From assembly GCA_019422525.1 (NCBI GenBank), contig JAHZDE010000005.1, positions 138,502 to 202,501 of the forward strand: 64,000 nucleotides of DNA, written 5' to 3'. The notes under the pieces are model-generated. The model was not told the DNA's origin, did no database searches, and was given only the letters and a program-made list of their open reading frames with translations. A program made the translations under genes and the position numbers. This DNA comes from Clostridiales bacterium. Its GTDB lineage: Bacteria > Bacillota > Clostridia > Oscillospirales > Acutalibacteraceae. Shown piece by piece: positions 26,230 through 34,704 of this stretch. How positions within the stretch are numbered: position 1 is the first letter of the stretch; each line of letters opens with the position of its first letter.

Positions 26230-27050
26230 TCCGTTTTCCTCCCAATCTGGTAATCTGCAAGTTCTTCGGGGCTTTTCGGCACGGGGATTTTCAGCGCCTT
26301 TGCCACTTTCCATAAAATAGGCTGTTCCAGTCCGCAGCGGGACAGCAGCTTTTCATCCGCAAAAACAGCTTCCGGTTTGTCGTCACATTCCAGCCGTCCG
26401 TCGTGAAAGACCAGCACCCGGTCTGCCCATCGCCAGGCAAAATCCACGTCGTGGGTGGCTACCGCCAGCGCCATTCCTTTCCGGTGAAGGGTTTCCAGCG
26501 TTTCTTCCAACAGCTGCCGCCCTGCCGGGTCCAGATTACTGGAAGGCTCGTCCAGCAGCATCAGCTTCGGTTCCATGGCCAGAATATCGGCAATGGCCAC
26601 CCGGCGTTTTTCTCCACCGGAAAGATATTGGGGGCCGCGGCTGCGATAGCGTGTCAGCCCCAGGCTTTCCAGCGCCATTTCCACCCGGTGGCGGACTTCC
26701 TCTTCCGGAAGCCCCAGATTCATGGGGCCAAAGCTGATCTCTTCCTCCACGGTGCCCGCCAGCAGCTGGACATCCGGGTCTTGAAACACCAGTCCCACTG
26801 TCCGGCGAAGGGCCATCCGCTGCTTTTCCCGCTTGCCGATGGAGTTCCCCTCCAGCACTACGGTTCCGCTTCCGGGGGAAAACACACCGTTTGCCAGCAG
26901 AAAAAAGGTGGATTTTCCCGCACCGTTGCTTCCCAATACGGCAATTTTTTCCCCTTCGTACAGGCGGACAGAAAGGGGAAACAGGGCTTCCCGCTCTTCC
27001 CCGCTGTCATATTGATAGGAAACCTGCTCAAACCGAAGCAGTTCTTTCAT
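26226..27050 (-). CDS. cbiO: Cobalt ECF transporter ATPase
   Basis: CbiO hydrolyses ATP to drive the CbiMNQO cobalt importer. The 274-residue protein has Walker A LGSNGAGKST (39-48), Q-loop VFQDPDVQLLAG, signature YLSGGEKRRVAIA and Walker B LMLLDEPSSNLDP, typical of energy-coupling-factor A subunits. The C-terminal extension of about 40 residues is normal for the group. It follows cbiQ by 18 nt. Confidence 0.95.
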   Translation of the reverse strand: MKELLRFEQVSYQYDSGEEREALFPLSVRLYEGEKIAVLGSNGAGKSTFFLLANGVFSPGSGTVVLEGNSIGKREKQRMALRRTVGLVFQDPDVQLLAGTVEEEISFGPMNLGLPEEEVRHRVEMALESLGLTRYRSRGPQYLSGGEKRRVAIADILAMEPKLMLLDEPSSNLDPAGRQLLEETLETLHRKGMALAVATHDVDFAWRWADRVLVFHDGRLECDDKPEAVFADEKLLSRCGLEQPILWKVAKALKIPVPKSPEELADYQIGRKTE

Positions 27051-27068
27051 ACTCTATAATCTTCTCCT

Positions 27069-27977
27069 TTAAAAACCCAGCAATACACTGCCCAACATTC
27101 CCAGTCCCGGAAGCACCAGCAAGCAGAAAACCTTTACAGTCACTTTCTTTTTGGGGGTGAGAAACGCAATCTGCCCGGTATAGCAGCGGCTCTCCATGGC
27201 GTCAAAGCATGCCCCGGCCCGACGAAAGCTGTTAGCCAATAGCCCTCCATATACCAGCCCGGTGGTGTGCAGGCTCCTTTTTAATCCCCGGTATCCCAAC
27301 CGGCTGGCAGCGGAATCCTTCATATCCCGGAAGGTGGCCAGCAAAATAAATATATACCGATAAATGAGCACTGCCAGCTCCACCATAATGGCGGGAACGT
27401 GTACCCGCCGCAGCACAGCCAGCAGCTCCGGCAGCGGTGTGGACAGGCTGAGGAAATACAGACAGCTCACCGCTCCCAGCGCCCGAGATAGCACCAGTAT
27501 CCCCAACCACTGGGCGGCGGGGACTACCGCCAGCCAGCCCCCGAAAAAGGGAAGGGATACCACCGCCTCTTCCGGTAGTTTCTGATAAAAATCCCACAAA
27601 AGGGTGAGGCCGGACAACAGCAGGAACACCGCCGGCAATCCCAACAGGGAAAAGTACTCCCGCAGCTTGACCCCACCTGCCGCCACTGTGACAATGGACA
27701 AAAACGCAAACAGGCAAAGGGGCGGAATCGGCGATTGACAACAGATGCACAAAACCAACAGCAGCAAACTGACGCCTGTTTTAAACGGGGCATTTTCCCG
27801 GCAAAGCCGGGAACGCCGCGCATAGACATCCATGGCCAAAACACCGTCGTGATGGTGTCCGCCTGCCAGCAGGAAAAAGAGCACCACCCCGAGACAGACG
27901 ACCGCCAGCCATACAGGCGGCAACTGACCGGCAAACAAGCTGAAGAAAACCAGTCCCGCCAAAAGTGCCGCGATCAC
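27069..27977 (-). CDS. cbiQ: Cobalt ECF transporter T component
   Basis: CbiQ is the transmembrane energy-coupling subunit that links CbiO to CbiM. The 302-residue protein is hydrophobic, with about six helices. The region ELAVLIYRYIFILLATFRDM and the following AASRLGYRG correspond to the conserved coupling helices with an A-R-G-like motif that contacts the ATPase. It is somewhat longer than many CbiQ proteins because of the N-terminal helices. It overlaps cbiN by 4 nt. Confidence 0.92.
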   Translation of the reverse strand: MIAALLAGLVFFSLFAGQLPPVWLAVVCLGVVLFFLLAGGHHHDGVLAMDVYARRSRLCRENAPFKTGVSLLLLVLCICCQSPIPPLCLFAFLSIVTVAAGGVKLREYFSLLGLPAVFLLLSGLTLLWDFYQKLPEEAVVSLPFFGGWLAVVPAAQWLGILVLSRALGAVSCLYFLSLSTPLPELLAVLRRVHVPAIMVELAVLIYRYIFILLATFRDMKDSAASRLGYRGLKRSLHTTGLVYGGLLANSFRRAGACFDAMESRCYTGQIAFLTPKKKVTVKVFCLLVLPGLGMLGSVLLGF

Positions 27978-28318
27978 GGCTTCTCCTTTTCATCGGAGGG
28001 GGTTTCCTGCTGCATCCCGCCGTATTTCTTGCGGGCCACCAGGTAGCCAAAACCAAAGGCCAGCACCCCCACGCCCAGACCGGTCTGGATGCAGAAGAAC
28101 AAACTCTCCACTTCTCCAGGCAGCTCCCCGCCGATGATCTGTTCCAATACCGGGGTGAACCAGGGCTCATATTCTTTTCCGGTAACCTCTTCCACCTTGA
28201 CGCTTCCCGCGTCGTCGCTGCCGCCGAATTCTGCATCTTTCAGAGCAAACAGCGGCGCAAGGGCCAACACAACGACAGCCAGCAGGGAAACCAGAACGAT
28301 TTTTGTATTCCGGCTCAT
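27974..28318 (-). CDS. cbiN: Cobalt transporter small subunit
   Basis: CbiN is the small membrane subunit needed by CbiM for cobalt uptake. The 114-residue protein has two membrane segments (about 8-25 and 73-93) with an extracytoplasmic loop containing FGGSDD and EYEPWFTPVLE, both typical of CbiN. A charged, Lys/Glu-rich tail is cytosolic. It overlaps cbiM and cbiQ by 4 nt each. Confidence 0.93.
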   Translation of the reverse strand: MSRNTKIVLVSLLAVVVLALAPLFALKDAEFGGSDDAGSVKVEEVTGKEYEPWFTPVLEQIIGGELPGEVESLFFCIQTGLGVGVLAFGFGYLVARKKYGGMQQETPSDEKEKP

Positions 28319-29070
28319 CTGAACAACCCCCTTTTCACAGAACGAAGCTCATGGAGCTCTGTCTTGGCATAGGTTTCCAGGCCGATCATCACCAGCATGG
28401 TGAGAATGCCTTCAATCACAGCCAGGGGCAGCTGGGTGGGAGCAAACACGGCCAGGAATTCCACAGCACTTGCCCAGAATCCGCCTTCCGCGCTGGGATA
28501 GGCCATAGCCAGCTGAATACTGGTGACGCAATACGTCAGCAGGTCGCCCAGCGTGGCGGCCAGAAACACGTTGAGCAGCTTGGGCAGCTTGAGCTTTTTA
28601 CCGGCCTGATACAATCCCCAGGCCAGCAGCGGGCCGGCGACGGCCATACTGAAAGTATTGGCGCCCAGAGTGGTCAGGCCGCCGTGGGCCAGAAGCAACG
28701 CCTGAAACACCAGCACGATGACACCCAACACCGAGGTGGTGGAAACGCCGAAGAGAATGGCTCCCAGACCGGTGCCGGTCATGTGGCTGCAGCTGCCGGT
28801 GACAGAGGGGATTTTCAGCGACGAAATGACAAAAATAAATGCCCCCGCCATTGCCAGCAGCAAAATTGATTTGCGGTGCTGCTGTACCAGCCGTCGGATA
28901 GCGATAACACCCGCAGCCAGAAACGGGATGCAGACAGCGCCCCACGCTATACAGAACGCAGGGGGCAAATATCCTTCCATGATGTGCATGGCCGACGCGG
29001 TCTGGGGTACACAGAGCACGAGGCTTACTGCCACGGAGAAGGACATAAGTTTCTTTTCCATTGTGGTCAT
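28315..29070 (-). CDS. cbiM: Cobalt ECF transporter substrate-binding subunit
   Basis: CbiM binds Co2+ and gives the ECF importer its specificity. The 251-residue protein has a cleavable signal (positions 1-27, ending TASA) followed by MHIMEGYLPP. In studied CbiM/NikM proteins the metal is held by the new N-terminal amine and the His that follows; cleavage here would expose exactly that Met-His. About seven membrane helices follow, with the conserved HMTGTGLGAILFG segment. The ATG at 29070 has a GGAGGAATC site. It is the first gene of the unit, directly behind a cobalamin riboswitch. Confidence 0.94.
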   Translation of the reverse strand: MTTMEKKLMSFSVAVSLVLCVPQTASAMHIMEGYLPPAFCIAWGAVCIPFLAAGVIAIRRLVQQHRKSILLLAMAGAFIFVISSLKIPSVTGSCSHMTGTGLGAILFGVSTTSVLGVIVLVFQALLLAHGGLTTLGANTFSMAVAGPLLAWGLYQAGKKLKLPKLLNVFLAATLGDLLTYCVTSIQLAMAYPSAEGGFWASAVEFLAVFAPTQLPLAVIEGILTMLVMIGLETYAKTELHELRSVKRGLFR

Positions 29071-29096
29071 GTTGATTCCTCCATTTGTCAGGTGAA

Positions 29097-29132
29097 AATA
29101 AAAAAACCTTTCTCAAACCACTTGAGAAAGGT
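29097..29132 (-). terminator. Riboswitch-linked terminator before cbiM
   Basis: On the minus strand ACCTTTCTCA pairs with TGAGAAAGGT around a short loop, followed by seven T. It lies between the cobalamin aptamer and cbiM, so it is probably the terminator arm of the expression platform. Confidence 0.85.
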
Positions 29133-29224
29133 CAGCAAAACCAGGGAATCTTTATCGTCCTCCCTGATCCCATCACACAGGCGTTTAGTCCGTCCGCCGT
29201 GTCATGTCTGCCCTTTCGGCAGGG

Positions 29225-29405
29225 TTGAGAGCAAAAGGCAGGTCTTCCGGCTCAGGCGTCATGGCTTTGGTTTTGCCTTCCCATGTGTACCCACAGTGAC
29301 ATTTTGTAACCAAAGCTCTGCCATTACGGCGGCGGTCCCGCACGGGAGTTGCACCCGTTTCCCTATTCTACCGGCCAGCCAAAAGCTGCCGGTCACCTTC
29401 TGTCC
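29225..29405 (-). promoter_or_regulatory. Cobalamin riboswitch controlling cbiM-cobO
   Basis: The minus strand shows the landmarks of the B12 riboswitch in order: AGGGAAACGGGTGCAA and CCCGTGCGGGACCGCC (near 29325-29375), the extended arms, and the B12-box variant AGCCGGAAGACCTGCC (29237-29252). A terminator at 29097-29132 follows, so cobalamin binding should stop transcription before the cobalt importer and biosynthesis genes. Confidence 0.93.
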
Positions 29406-29416
29406 TTTTGTATGTG

Positions 29417-29445
29417 AGGATACCATATCTGCTTCCAAATTTCAA
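29417..29445 (-). promoter_or_regulatory. Promoter of the cbiM-cobO unit
   Basis: Minus strand TTGAAA (29440-29445), 17-nt spacer, TATCCT (29417-29422). It lies directly upstream of the riboswitch aptamer and 55 nt after the cbiC stop. Confidence 0.6.
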
Positions 29446-29500
29446 TGGACAAATCCGTGTAAAATATTTGTCATCGGGTTTTCCCACTATTCGTTCCCCA

Positions 29501-30124
29501 TTACCGCATGATTTGATAAAGCAGTGCATTGCAGATAGCAGCCGCTACATTACTGCCCCCTTTGCGGCCACGGGCAACGATATAAGGCACCTTTGTGGAC
29601 AAAATCATCTCTTTGCTCTCCACCACGTTCACAAAGCCCACGGGCACGCCGATAATCAGGGCCGGGTGCAGTTTTCCCGCTTCTATCTGTTCATGAAGGG
29701 AAACCAACGCAGTGGGGGCGTTTCCGATGGCGAAAATACAGGGCTTTGAGAGTTTCGCCGCCCGCTCCATGGAGACGATGGCCCGGGTAATACCCCGTTC
29801 TTTGGCTTCCGCCGCCACGTCCGGGTCAGACATAAAACAGTGGACTTCCCCTCCCAATTTTCCCAAAATGGTCTTGTTGATGCCGGCTTTTGCCATTTGG
29901 GTATCAGTGACAATATCGCAGCCATCGCGAAGAGCTTCGATTCCCTTTTGTACGGCGTGGGTGGAAAACACCAGGTTATCTGCATAGTCAAAATCCGCGG
30001 AGGTGTGGATGACCCGCTTGATGACCAGTTCGTTTTCCGGGTCCAGCTTCCGCTCTCCCAACAGCTCGGTGATGATTTCAAAACTGCGTTTTTCAATGTC
30101 CATGGGCTTGATGTTCTCTATCAT
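29501..30124 (-). CDS. cbiC: Cobalt-precorrin-8 methylmutase
   Basis: CbiC moves the methyl group from C11 to C12 to give cobyrinate. The 207-residue protein has the family start (MDIEKRSFEIITELLGE), VIHTSADFDYADNL with the catalytic His, and GKLHPALIIGVPVGFVNVVE near the C terminus. The ATG at 30124 follows GGAGTTTACAGATT. Unlike the rest of the pathway it has its own promoter with a short leader and no riboswitch, although read-through into the cbiM unit is possible. Confidence 0.95.
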   Translation of the reverse strand: MIENIKPMDIEKRSFEIITELLGERKLDPENELVIKRVIHTSADFDYADNLVFSTHAVQKGIEALRDGCDIVTDTQMAKAGINKTILGKLGGEVHCFMSDPDVAAEAKERGITRAIVSMERAAKLSKPCIFAIGNAPTALVSLHEQIEAGKLHPALIIGVPVGFVNVVESKEMILSTKVPYIVARGRKGGSNVAAAICNALLYQIMR

Positions 30125-30174
30125 AATCTGTAAACTCCTTCCGTGCTGTTCCTCCCAAAGTCAAATTGTCTTTT

Positions 30175-30203
30175 ATTGTAGGCAGAGGATTCTTGTTTGT
30201 CAA
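30175..30203 (-). promoter_or_regulatory. Promoter of cbiC
   Basis: Minus strand TTGACA (30198-30203), 17-nt spacer, TACAAT (30175-30180), 51 nt upstream of the cbiC ATG. The leader is too short for a riboswitch. Confidence 0.8.
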
Positions 30204-30283
30204 CCGTGAAAAAGAAAAAGGCCACCAGAAGTTGTCCCATTCTTTTCATAACTGCGGTAGGGGCCCGGCCTTTCTCCTTTGTG

Positions 30284-30312
30284 TTGACAAAGGTTTTTCC
30301 GGTTGTTATAAT
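30284..30312 (+). promoter_or_regulatory. Promoter of the hemA-hemL unit
   Basis: Perfect sigma-A consensus: TTGACA (30284-30289), 17-nt spacer, TATAAT (30307-30312). Transcription should start near 30319, immediately before the second cobalamin riboswitch. Confidence 0.9.
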
Positions 30313-30323
30313 CAGATTACATG

Positions 30324-30515
30324 ATGAAACTTGAGTGCTGCTGAACTCGTTTGGACTCAGCAGAGAATAGGAAATCCGGTGGAAATCCGGAACGGTACCG
30401 CCACTGTATATGTGCAGGCCCCACATGCGGCGAAAGCCGGTCATTGGAAAGTAATTTCTGAGAAGGCTGTGTGCAGGCTGAAGAAGCATAAGTCAGGAGA
30501 CCTGCTCAAGGAGTT
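30324..30515 (+). promoter_or_regulatory. Cobalamin riboswitch controlling hemA-hemL
   Basis: A textbook B12 aptamer: AATAGGAAATCCGGTGGAAA, then CCGGAACGGTACCGCCACTG, and the B12 box GTCAGGAGACCTGC (30492-30505). It is followed by an intrinsic terminator (30572-30606) before hemA, so excess cobalamin should reduce tetrapyrrole precursor synthesis. Confidence 0.96.
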
Positions 30516-30571
30516 TTTTCCGCCGCACCGGCGAATATCGGGCAGGCGGGTTTCTTTGTGCGCGAAAAACG

Positions 30572-30606
30572 GCTGCGGCAGTGTTCATACTGTCGCAGCT
30601 TTTTTG
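30572..30606 (+). terminator. Riboswitch-linked terminator before hemA
   Basis: GCTGCGGCAGT and ACTGTCGCAGC form an 11-bp stem (one G-T pair) with a 6-7 nt loop, followed by TTTTTT. It lies 70 nt before the hemA start. Confidence 0.9.
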
Positions 30607-30675
30607 CTTAACATGTATATTCCACATCCATCTCCCGTCTTTTTGTACTACTATTTATCAGGAGCGTGAATTATC

Positions 30676-31875
30676 GTGACGATTGTCATGTCAGGGCTGG
30701 AACACAGCCTGGCCCCCATCAGCCTGCGGGAACGGCTGTCCTTTACCAAACAGCAGACCGCCGCCATGGTCCGTACCATTCGATCCTTCCCCTCAATTTC
30801 CGGCTGTGTGCTGATTTCCACCTGTAACCGGACGGAGCTGTACCTTTCCTGTTCGGAAGAAGTGAACCCCGGGGAACTGCTATGTCAGGCGGCAGGCGCC
30901 GAATATGCCCCCTATCGGGACGCCTTTGTCACTCTCTCGGGGAAAAAGGCTGTGGAGCATCTTATGGAAGTGGCGGCGGGGCTGCGTTCTCGCATTTTTG
31001 GAGAGGATCAGATTATTTCCCAGGTAAAGGGGGCCATTGCCATTGCCCGGGAAGCCGGTGCCACGGATTCCATTTTGGAAACTCTGTTCCGCTCCGCCAT
31101 TTCTGCTGGGAAGGAAATACGGGCAAAGGTGCGCCTAACTTCAGTGCCCACCTCCGCTGCCAGTATGGCGGTGGCCCTGCTACAGAAAAAGCTGGGAGAA
31201 CTGAAAGGCAAAAAAGCCCTCGTAATCGGTAATGGAGAAATGGGAAGGCTTTCTGCCTCCCTGCTGCAGCAGGAAAAATGCCAAGTTTCCGTGACCCTGC
31301 GTACCTATCGCCACGGGGAAACCATCGTGCCGCCGGGCTGCGGCGTGGTGCCCTATGACGAGCGGTTCCAGCACATGGAGGGCTGCGATATTTTGCTTTC
31401 CGCCACTACCAGCCCCCATTATACGATAACGGTGGAGCAATTACACCAGATTCCCTCCCTCCCGGCTGTCATGGTAGACTTAGCCATCCCCCGGGACATT
31501 CAACCGGAAGCGGGGCAGCTTCCTGGCGTGTCCCTCTATAATATTGACGATTTGGGAAGTTATCTGGAAAACCGCACCGTTCCCCAAGAAGTGACGGATA
31601 TTCTGCGGGCACAGATGGAAAATTTTACCCGCTGGCTCAACTACAAGGACTGCATGACCTCGGTGGAAAGTTTGAAACAGGCCATTGTCAACCGGCTTCT
31701 CACCGCAAAGGAACTGAACGAAGACTTGACGGAAGCGGAGATCATCGAATTATCGGTGAACAAGACGGTAGACCTGCTGGTTACCGGACTGGCAGAACGC
31801 ATTACCTCTGAAAACCTGATGAAGTGCGAAAGTAAAATCCGTCTGCACACCACCGGTCGCCGGGTGGTATCCTGA
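30676..31875 (+). CDS. hemA: Glutamyl-tRNA reductase
   Basis: HemA reduces glutamyl-tRNA to glutamate-1-semialdehyde with NADPH, the first step of C5 tetrapyrrole synthesis. The 399-residue protein has GLEHSLAPISLRERL near the N terminus and the catalytic Cys50 in STCNRTELY. The IFGEDQIISQVKGA block and the NADPH-site ALVIGNGEMG follow. The GTG at 30676 is chosen because it gives the standard family N terminus; the ATG four codons later is further from the GGAG site. It is slightly short for the family, mainly at the C terminus. Confidence 0.95.
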   Translation: MTIVMSGLEHSLAPISLRERLSFTKQQTAAMVRTIRSFPSISGCVLISTCNRTELYLSCSEEVNPGELLCQAAGAEYAPYRDAFVTLSGKKAVEHLMEVAAGLRSRIFGEDQIISQVKGAIAIAREAGATDSILETLFRSAISAGKEIRAKVRLTSVPTSAASMAVALLQKKLGELKGKKALVIGNGEMGRLSASLLQQEKCQVSVTLRTYRHGETIVPPGCGVVPYDERFQHMEGCDILLSATTSPHYTITVEQLHQIPSLPAVMVDLAIPRDIQPEAGQLPGVSLYNIDDLGSYLENRTVPQEVTDILRAQMENFTRWLNYKDCMTSVESLKQAIVNRLLTAKELNEDLTEAEIIELSVNKTVDLLVTGLAERITSENLMKCESKIRLHTTGRRVVS

Positions 31876-31890
31876 GAAAGAAGGCCGCAT

Positions 31891-32340
31891 ATGGATTTAA
31901 CAGCATATCGCTTTCCCCTGTTTATTGACCTGAAAGGAAAAAAAGCCGTGGTGGTCGGCGGCGGGAAAATCGCCCTGCGCCGGGTTGGGGTGCTCCTTTC
32001 TTTTGGGGCAGACGTCACCATCATCGCCCCGGAATGTGAGGACGTACCAGAGGGGGCTGCTTTTCTCTCTCGGCCTTATGAGGAAGGCGACCTTTCCGGG
32101 GCTTTTTTGGCAGTGGCCGCCACCAACTGCCGGGAAGTCAATTTCCAGGTAGGGCAGGAAGCCAAAAAGGTGGGAATCTTCGTCAGCGTGGCAGACCGAA
32201 AAGAGGAAAGCACCTTCTTCTTTCCCGCCATCTGCGCGGGAAGCGGGCTGGTGGCCGGTGTGGTTTCTCAGGGAGAGAAACACAAAAAGACTGCCGCCGC
32301 CGCCCGGAAAATCCGCACTGTATTGGAGGAGTTGGAATGA
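31891..32340 (+). CDS. Precorrin-2 dehydrogenase, short form
   Basis: This 149-residue protein is the NAD-binding part of the Met8/SirC/CysG-N family, which oxidises precorrin-2 to sirohydrochlorin. It shows FPLFIDLKGKKAVVVGGGKIALRR at the start (in two pieces: the fold, then GGGKIA at 23-28) and the later FFFPAICAGSGLVAGV segment. The C-terminal dimerisation and chelatase domain of about 60 residues is absent, as in several Clostridia. The usual Asp after AAT(N/D) is replaced (AATNCREVN), so the catalytic acid position needs care. It lies between hemA and hemC and overlaps hemC by 4 nt. It would supply sirohydrochlorin to CbiK. Confidence 0.85.
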   Translation: MDLTAYRFPLFIDLKGKKAVVVGGGKIALRRVGVLLSFGADVTIIAPECEDVPEGAAFLSRPYEEGDLSGAFLAVAATNCREVNFQVGQEAKKVGIFVSVADRKEESTFFFPAICAGSGLVAGVVSQGEKHKKTAAAARKIRTVLEELE

Positions 32341-33215
32341 AACAGATACGCATCGGCAGCCGGGAAAGCCGACTTGCCGTGATTCAGTCGGAAATGGTCA
32401 TAGAAGCCATCCACAATTGTGACCCGGAAATGAAAACTGAGCTCATTACCATGAAAACCACGGGAGACAAAATTCTGGACAGGACGCTGGATAAAATCGG
32501 CGGAAAAGGGCTGTTTGTGAAAGAATTGGACGCGGCTCTTTTAGATGGCCGGGTGGATATCACCGTACATAGCAGCAAAGATTTGCCCATGGAGATCGAC
32601 CCTCGCCTGCCCTTAGTGGCCTTTTCCAAGCGTGCCGACCCTCGGGATGTGCTGGTGCTCCCCGAGGGAAAGGACGCCATTGACTTTTCAAAGCCCATTG
32701 GCTGCTCCTCCCTGCGCCGCCAGCTACAGCTGAAAAAGCTCTTTCCGGAAGCTACCGTTGCCCCCATCCGGGGGAATGTGCTCACCCGGCTCCGCAAGCT
32801 GGACGACGGCGAGTTTTCCGCGTTGGTGTTAGCCAGCGCAGGGCTTGTACGGCTGGGACTGGAACACCGCATCAGCCGGTATTTTTCCACGGAAGAAATC
32901 CTTCCCGCTGCCGGCCAGGCTATTTTGGCGGTGCAGGCCCGGGAGGGCGTGGACACTGCCTGCCTGCAAACCTTCGCCGATGATGACGGCCGGGACTGCT
33001 TACTGGCAGAGCGGGCCTTTGTCCGCACGCTGGATGGTGGGTGTTCTTCCCCAGTGGCGGCTTTTTCCACCATTGACGGGGACACCCTCACCTTAAAAGG
33101 TATGTATGTCACCCAAGAGGAGAAATTATATTTTGAAACCATCTCCGGCCCGCGGGCACAGGGAGAGAGCTTGGGCGCTGCCCTGGCAGAAGAAATGAGG
33201 AGGAAGTATCGATGA
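32337..33215 (+). CDS. hemC: Porphobilinogen deaminase
   Basis: HemC joins four porphobilinogen units into hydroxymethylbilane on a dipyrromethane cofactor. The 292-residue protein has IRIGSRESRLAVIQSEMV at the start, GGKGLFVKELDAALL, DITVHSSKDLPME, the Arg cluster GCSSLRRQLQL and the cofactor Cys in FVRTLDGGCSSPVAAF. It overlaps both neighbours by 4 nt. Confidence 0.97.
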   Translation: MKQIRIGSRESRLAVIQSEMVIEAIHNCDPEMKTELITMKTTGDKILDRTLDKIGGKGLFVKELDAALLDGRVDITVHSSKDLPMEIDPRLPLVAFSKRADPRDVLVLPEGKDAIDFSKPIGCSSLRRQLQLKKLFPEATVAPIRGNVLTRLRKLDDGEFSALVLASAGLVRLGLEHRISRYFSTEEILPAAGQAILAVQAREGVDTACLQTFADDDGRDCLLAERAFVRTLDGGCSSPVAAFSTIDGDTLTLKGMYVTQEEKLYFETISGPRAQGESLGAALAEEMRRKYR

Positions 33216-34702
33216 AAAAGGGACAGGTCATTTTGGTAGGCGCTGGCCCCGGAGACCCGGAGCTGTTGACCATCAAAGGGCGTAAAGCCATTGAATCTGC
33301 GGAAGTGGTGGTCTATGACCGGCTGGTGGGGCAGGCGATTTTCGATCTGATTCCCGAAAATGCCGAGCGCATCAACGTGGGCAAGGAATCCTCCCACCAC
33401 ACCGTACCCCAAGAGCAAATCAACCAGATTTTGCTGGAAAAGGCGCTGGAAGGTAAACGAGTGGTGCGTCTCAAGGGCGGCGACCCTTTCCTGTTTGGCC
33501 GGGGCGGCGAAGAGCTGGAACTCCTCAGCCAGCACGGCGTTTCCTTCCAAGAAGTGCCCGGCATCACCTCCGCCATTGCGGTGCCCGCCTACGCAGGCAT
33601 TCCGGTGACTCATCGAGACTGCTGCTCTTCCCTCCACATCATCACCGGCCATCAGCGGGCCGGGAAACCGTTAAGCATCAACTTTGAAGCGCTGGTGCAG
33701 ACCAAAGGCACACTGGTATTCCTCATGGGGGTCAGTGCTTTGGCTGAGATTTGCCGGGGACTTCTGGAAGCCGATATGGAGCCGGATATGCCTGCTGCTG
33801 TCATCGAAAAAGGCACTACCCCCTCCCAGCGGCCCATTTTGGCCACCCTCTCCACCCTGCCGGAAACCGCCAAAGCGGAAAAGGTAAAGAGTCCAGCCAT
33901 TATCATTGTGGGCAAGGTGTGCGCCTACTCAAATCAGTTTGACTGGTTCGACCATCTGCCGTTAAAGGGGAAAATCATTGTTGTCACCCGTCCCAAGGAG
34001 CGGGCAGGTACTCTTTCGGAGCGGCTGCGTGGGCTGGGGACTAATGTGGTGGAATTCCCCTGCATTGAGACCCGCCCCTTCCTCCCCTGCCCGGAAATGG
34101 AAGAAGCGGTGGACAACATCGGGCGCTATGAGTGGCTCACGTTTACCAGCCCCGCCGGGGTATCGGCTCTCATGGAGTTGCTGGAGCGTACCAACCGGGA
34201 TGTTCGGGCGCTGGGAGGGATCAAGCTGGCGGCCATCGGCCCCGGCACCAACCGGGAACTGCGCAAGCACGGCCTGCGCGCCGATTTGATTCCGGAGGTT
34301 TACGACAGCGCCCATTTAGGGCAGGCACTGTGTGAGGCAAAGCCTGCCGGCAAGGTGCTGATCCTTCGGGCCCAGCGGGGCACCAAAGCCTTGACAGACG
34401 CACTGGATGGGGGTACCATTTCCTATGATGACATTCGGTGCTATGAGACCCGGTACACCGCCCCCAACACCGAAGAAGTACGGAAACTGCTGGTTCCGGG
34501 GACCATCGTTACCTTTACCAGCGCCTCCACCGTCACCGGTTTTGTCTCCGCCTTGGGAGAAAACACGGACTTTTCCGCCATTACCGCCGCCTGCATCGGC
34601 CAGCAGACCGAAGCCGCGGCGCACAAATATAACCTGCATACCATCACCGCCGAAAAAGCCACCATGGATGCACTGATTCAACGAATCGTGGAAGGAGAAT
34701 AA
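33212..34702 (+). CDS. cobA-hemD: Uroporphyrinogen-III C-methyltransferase / uroporphyrinogen-III synthase fusion
   Basis: This 496-residue bifunctional protein cyclises hydroxymethylbilane to uroporphyrinogen III and methylates it at C2 and C7 to precorrin-2. Residues about 1-245 are the SUMT domain (VGAGPGDPELLTIKG, VVRLKGGDPFLFGRGGEE, VPGITSAIAVPAYAGIPVTHR). Residues about 250-496 are the HemD domain (IIVVTRPKERAGTLSERL, WLTFTSPAGVSAL, IVTFTSASTVTGF). The fusion is common in Clostridia and channels product to corrinoids. It overlaps hemC by 4 nt. Confidence 0.97.
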   Translation: MKKGQVILVGAGPGDPELLTIKGRKAIESAEVVVYDRLVGQAIFDLIPENAERINVGKESSHHTVPQEQINQILLEKALEGKRVVRLKGGDPFLFGRGGEELELLSQHGVSFQEVPGITSAIAVPAYAGIPVTHRDCCSSLHIITGHQRAGKPLSINFEALVQTKGTLVFLMGVSALAEICRGLLEADMEPDMPAAVIEKGTTPSQRPILATLSTLPETAKAEKVKSPAIIIVGKVCAYSNQFDWFDHLPLKGKIIVVTRPKERAGTLSERLRGLGTNVVEFPCIETRPFLPCPEMEEAVDNIGRYEWLTFTSPAGVSALMELLERTNRDVRALGGIKLAAIGPGTNRELRKHGLRADLIPEVYDSAHLGQALCEAKPAGKVLILRAQRGTKALTDALDGGTISYDDIRCYETRYTAPNTEEVRKLLVPGTIVTFTSASTVTGFVSALGENTDFSAITAACIGQQTEAAAHKYNLHTITAEKATMDALIQRIVEGE

Positions 34703-34704
34703 CC

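Noticed and set aside
32384..33652. A 422-codon minus-strand frame opposite hemC and cobA-hemD
   Set aside because: Low-complexity Ser/Arg/Pro translation, spans two conserved sense genes.
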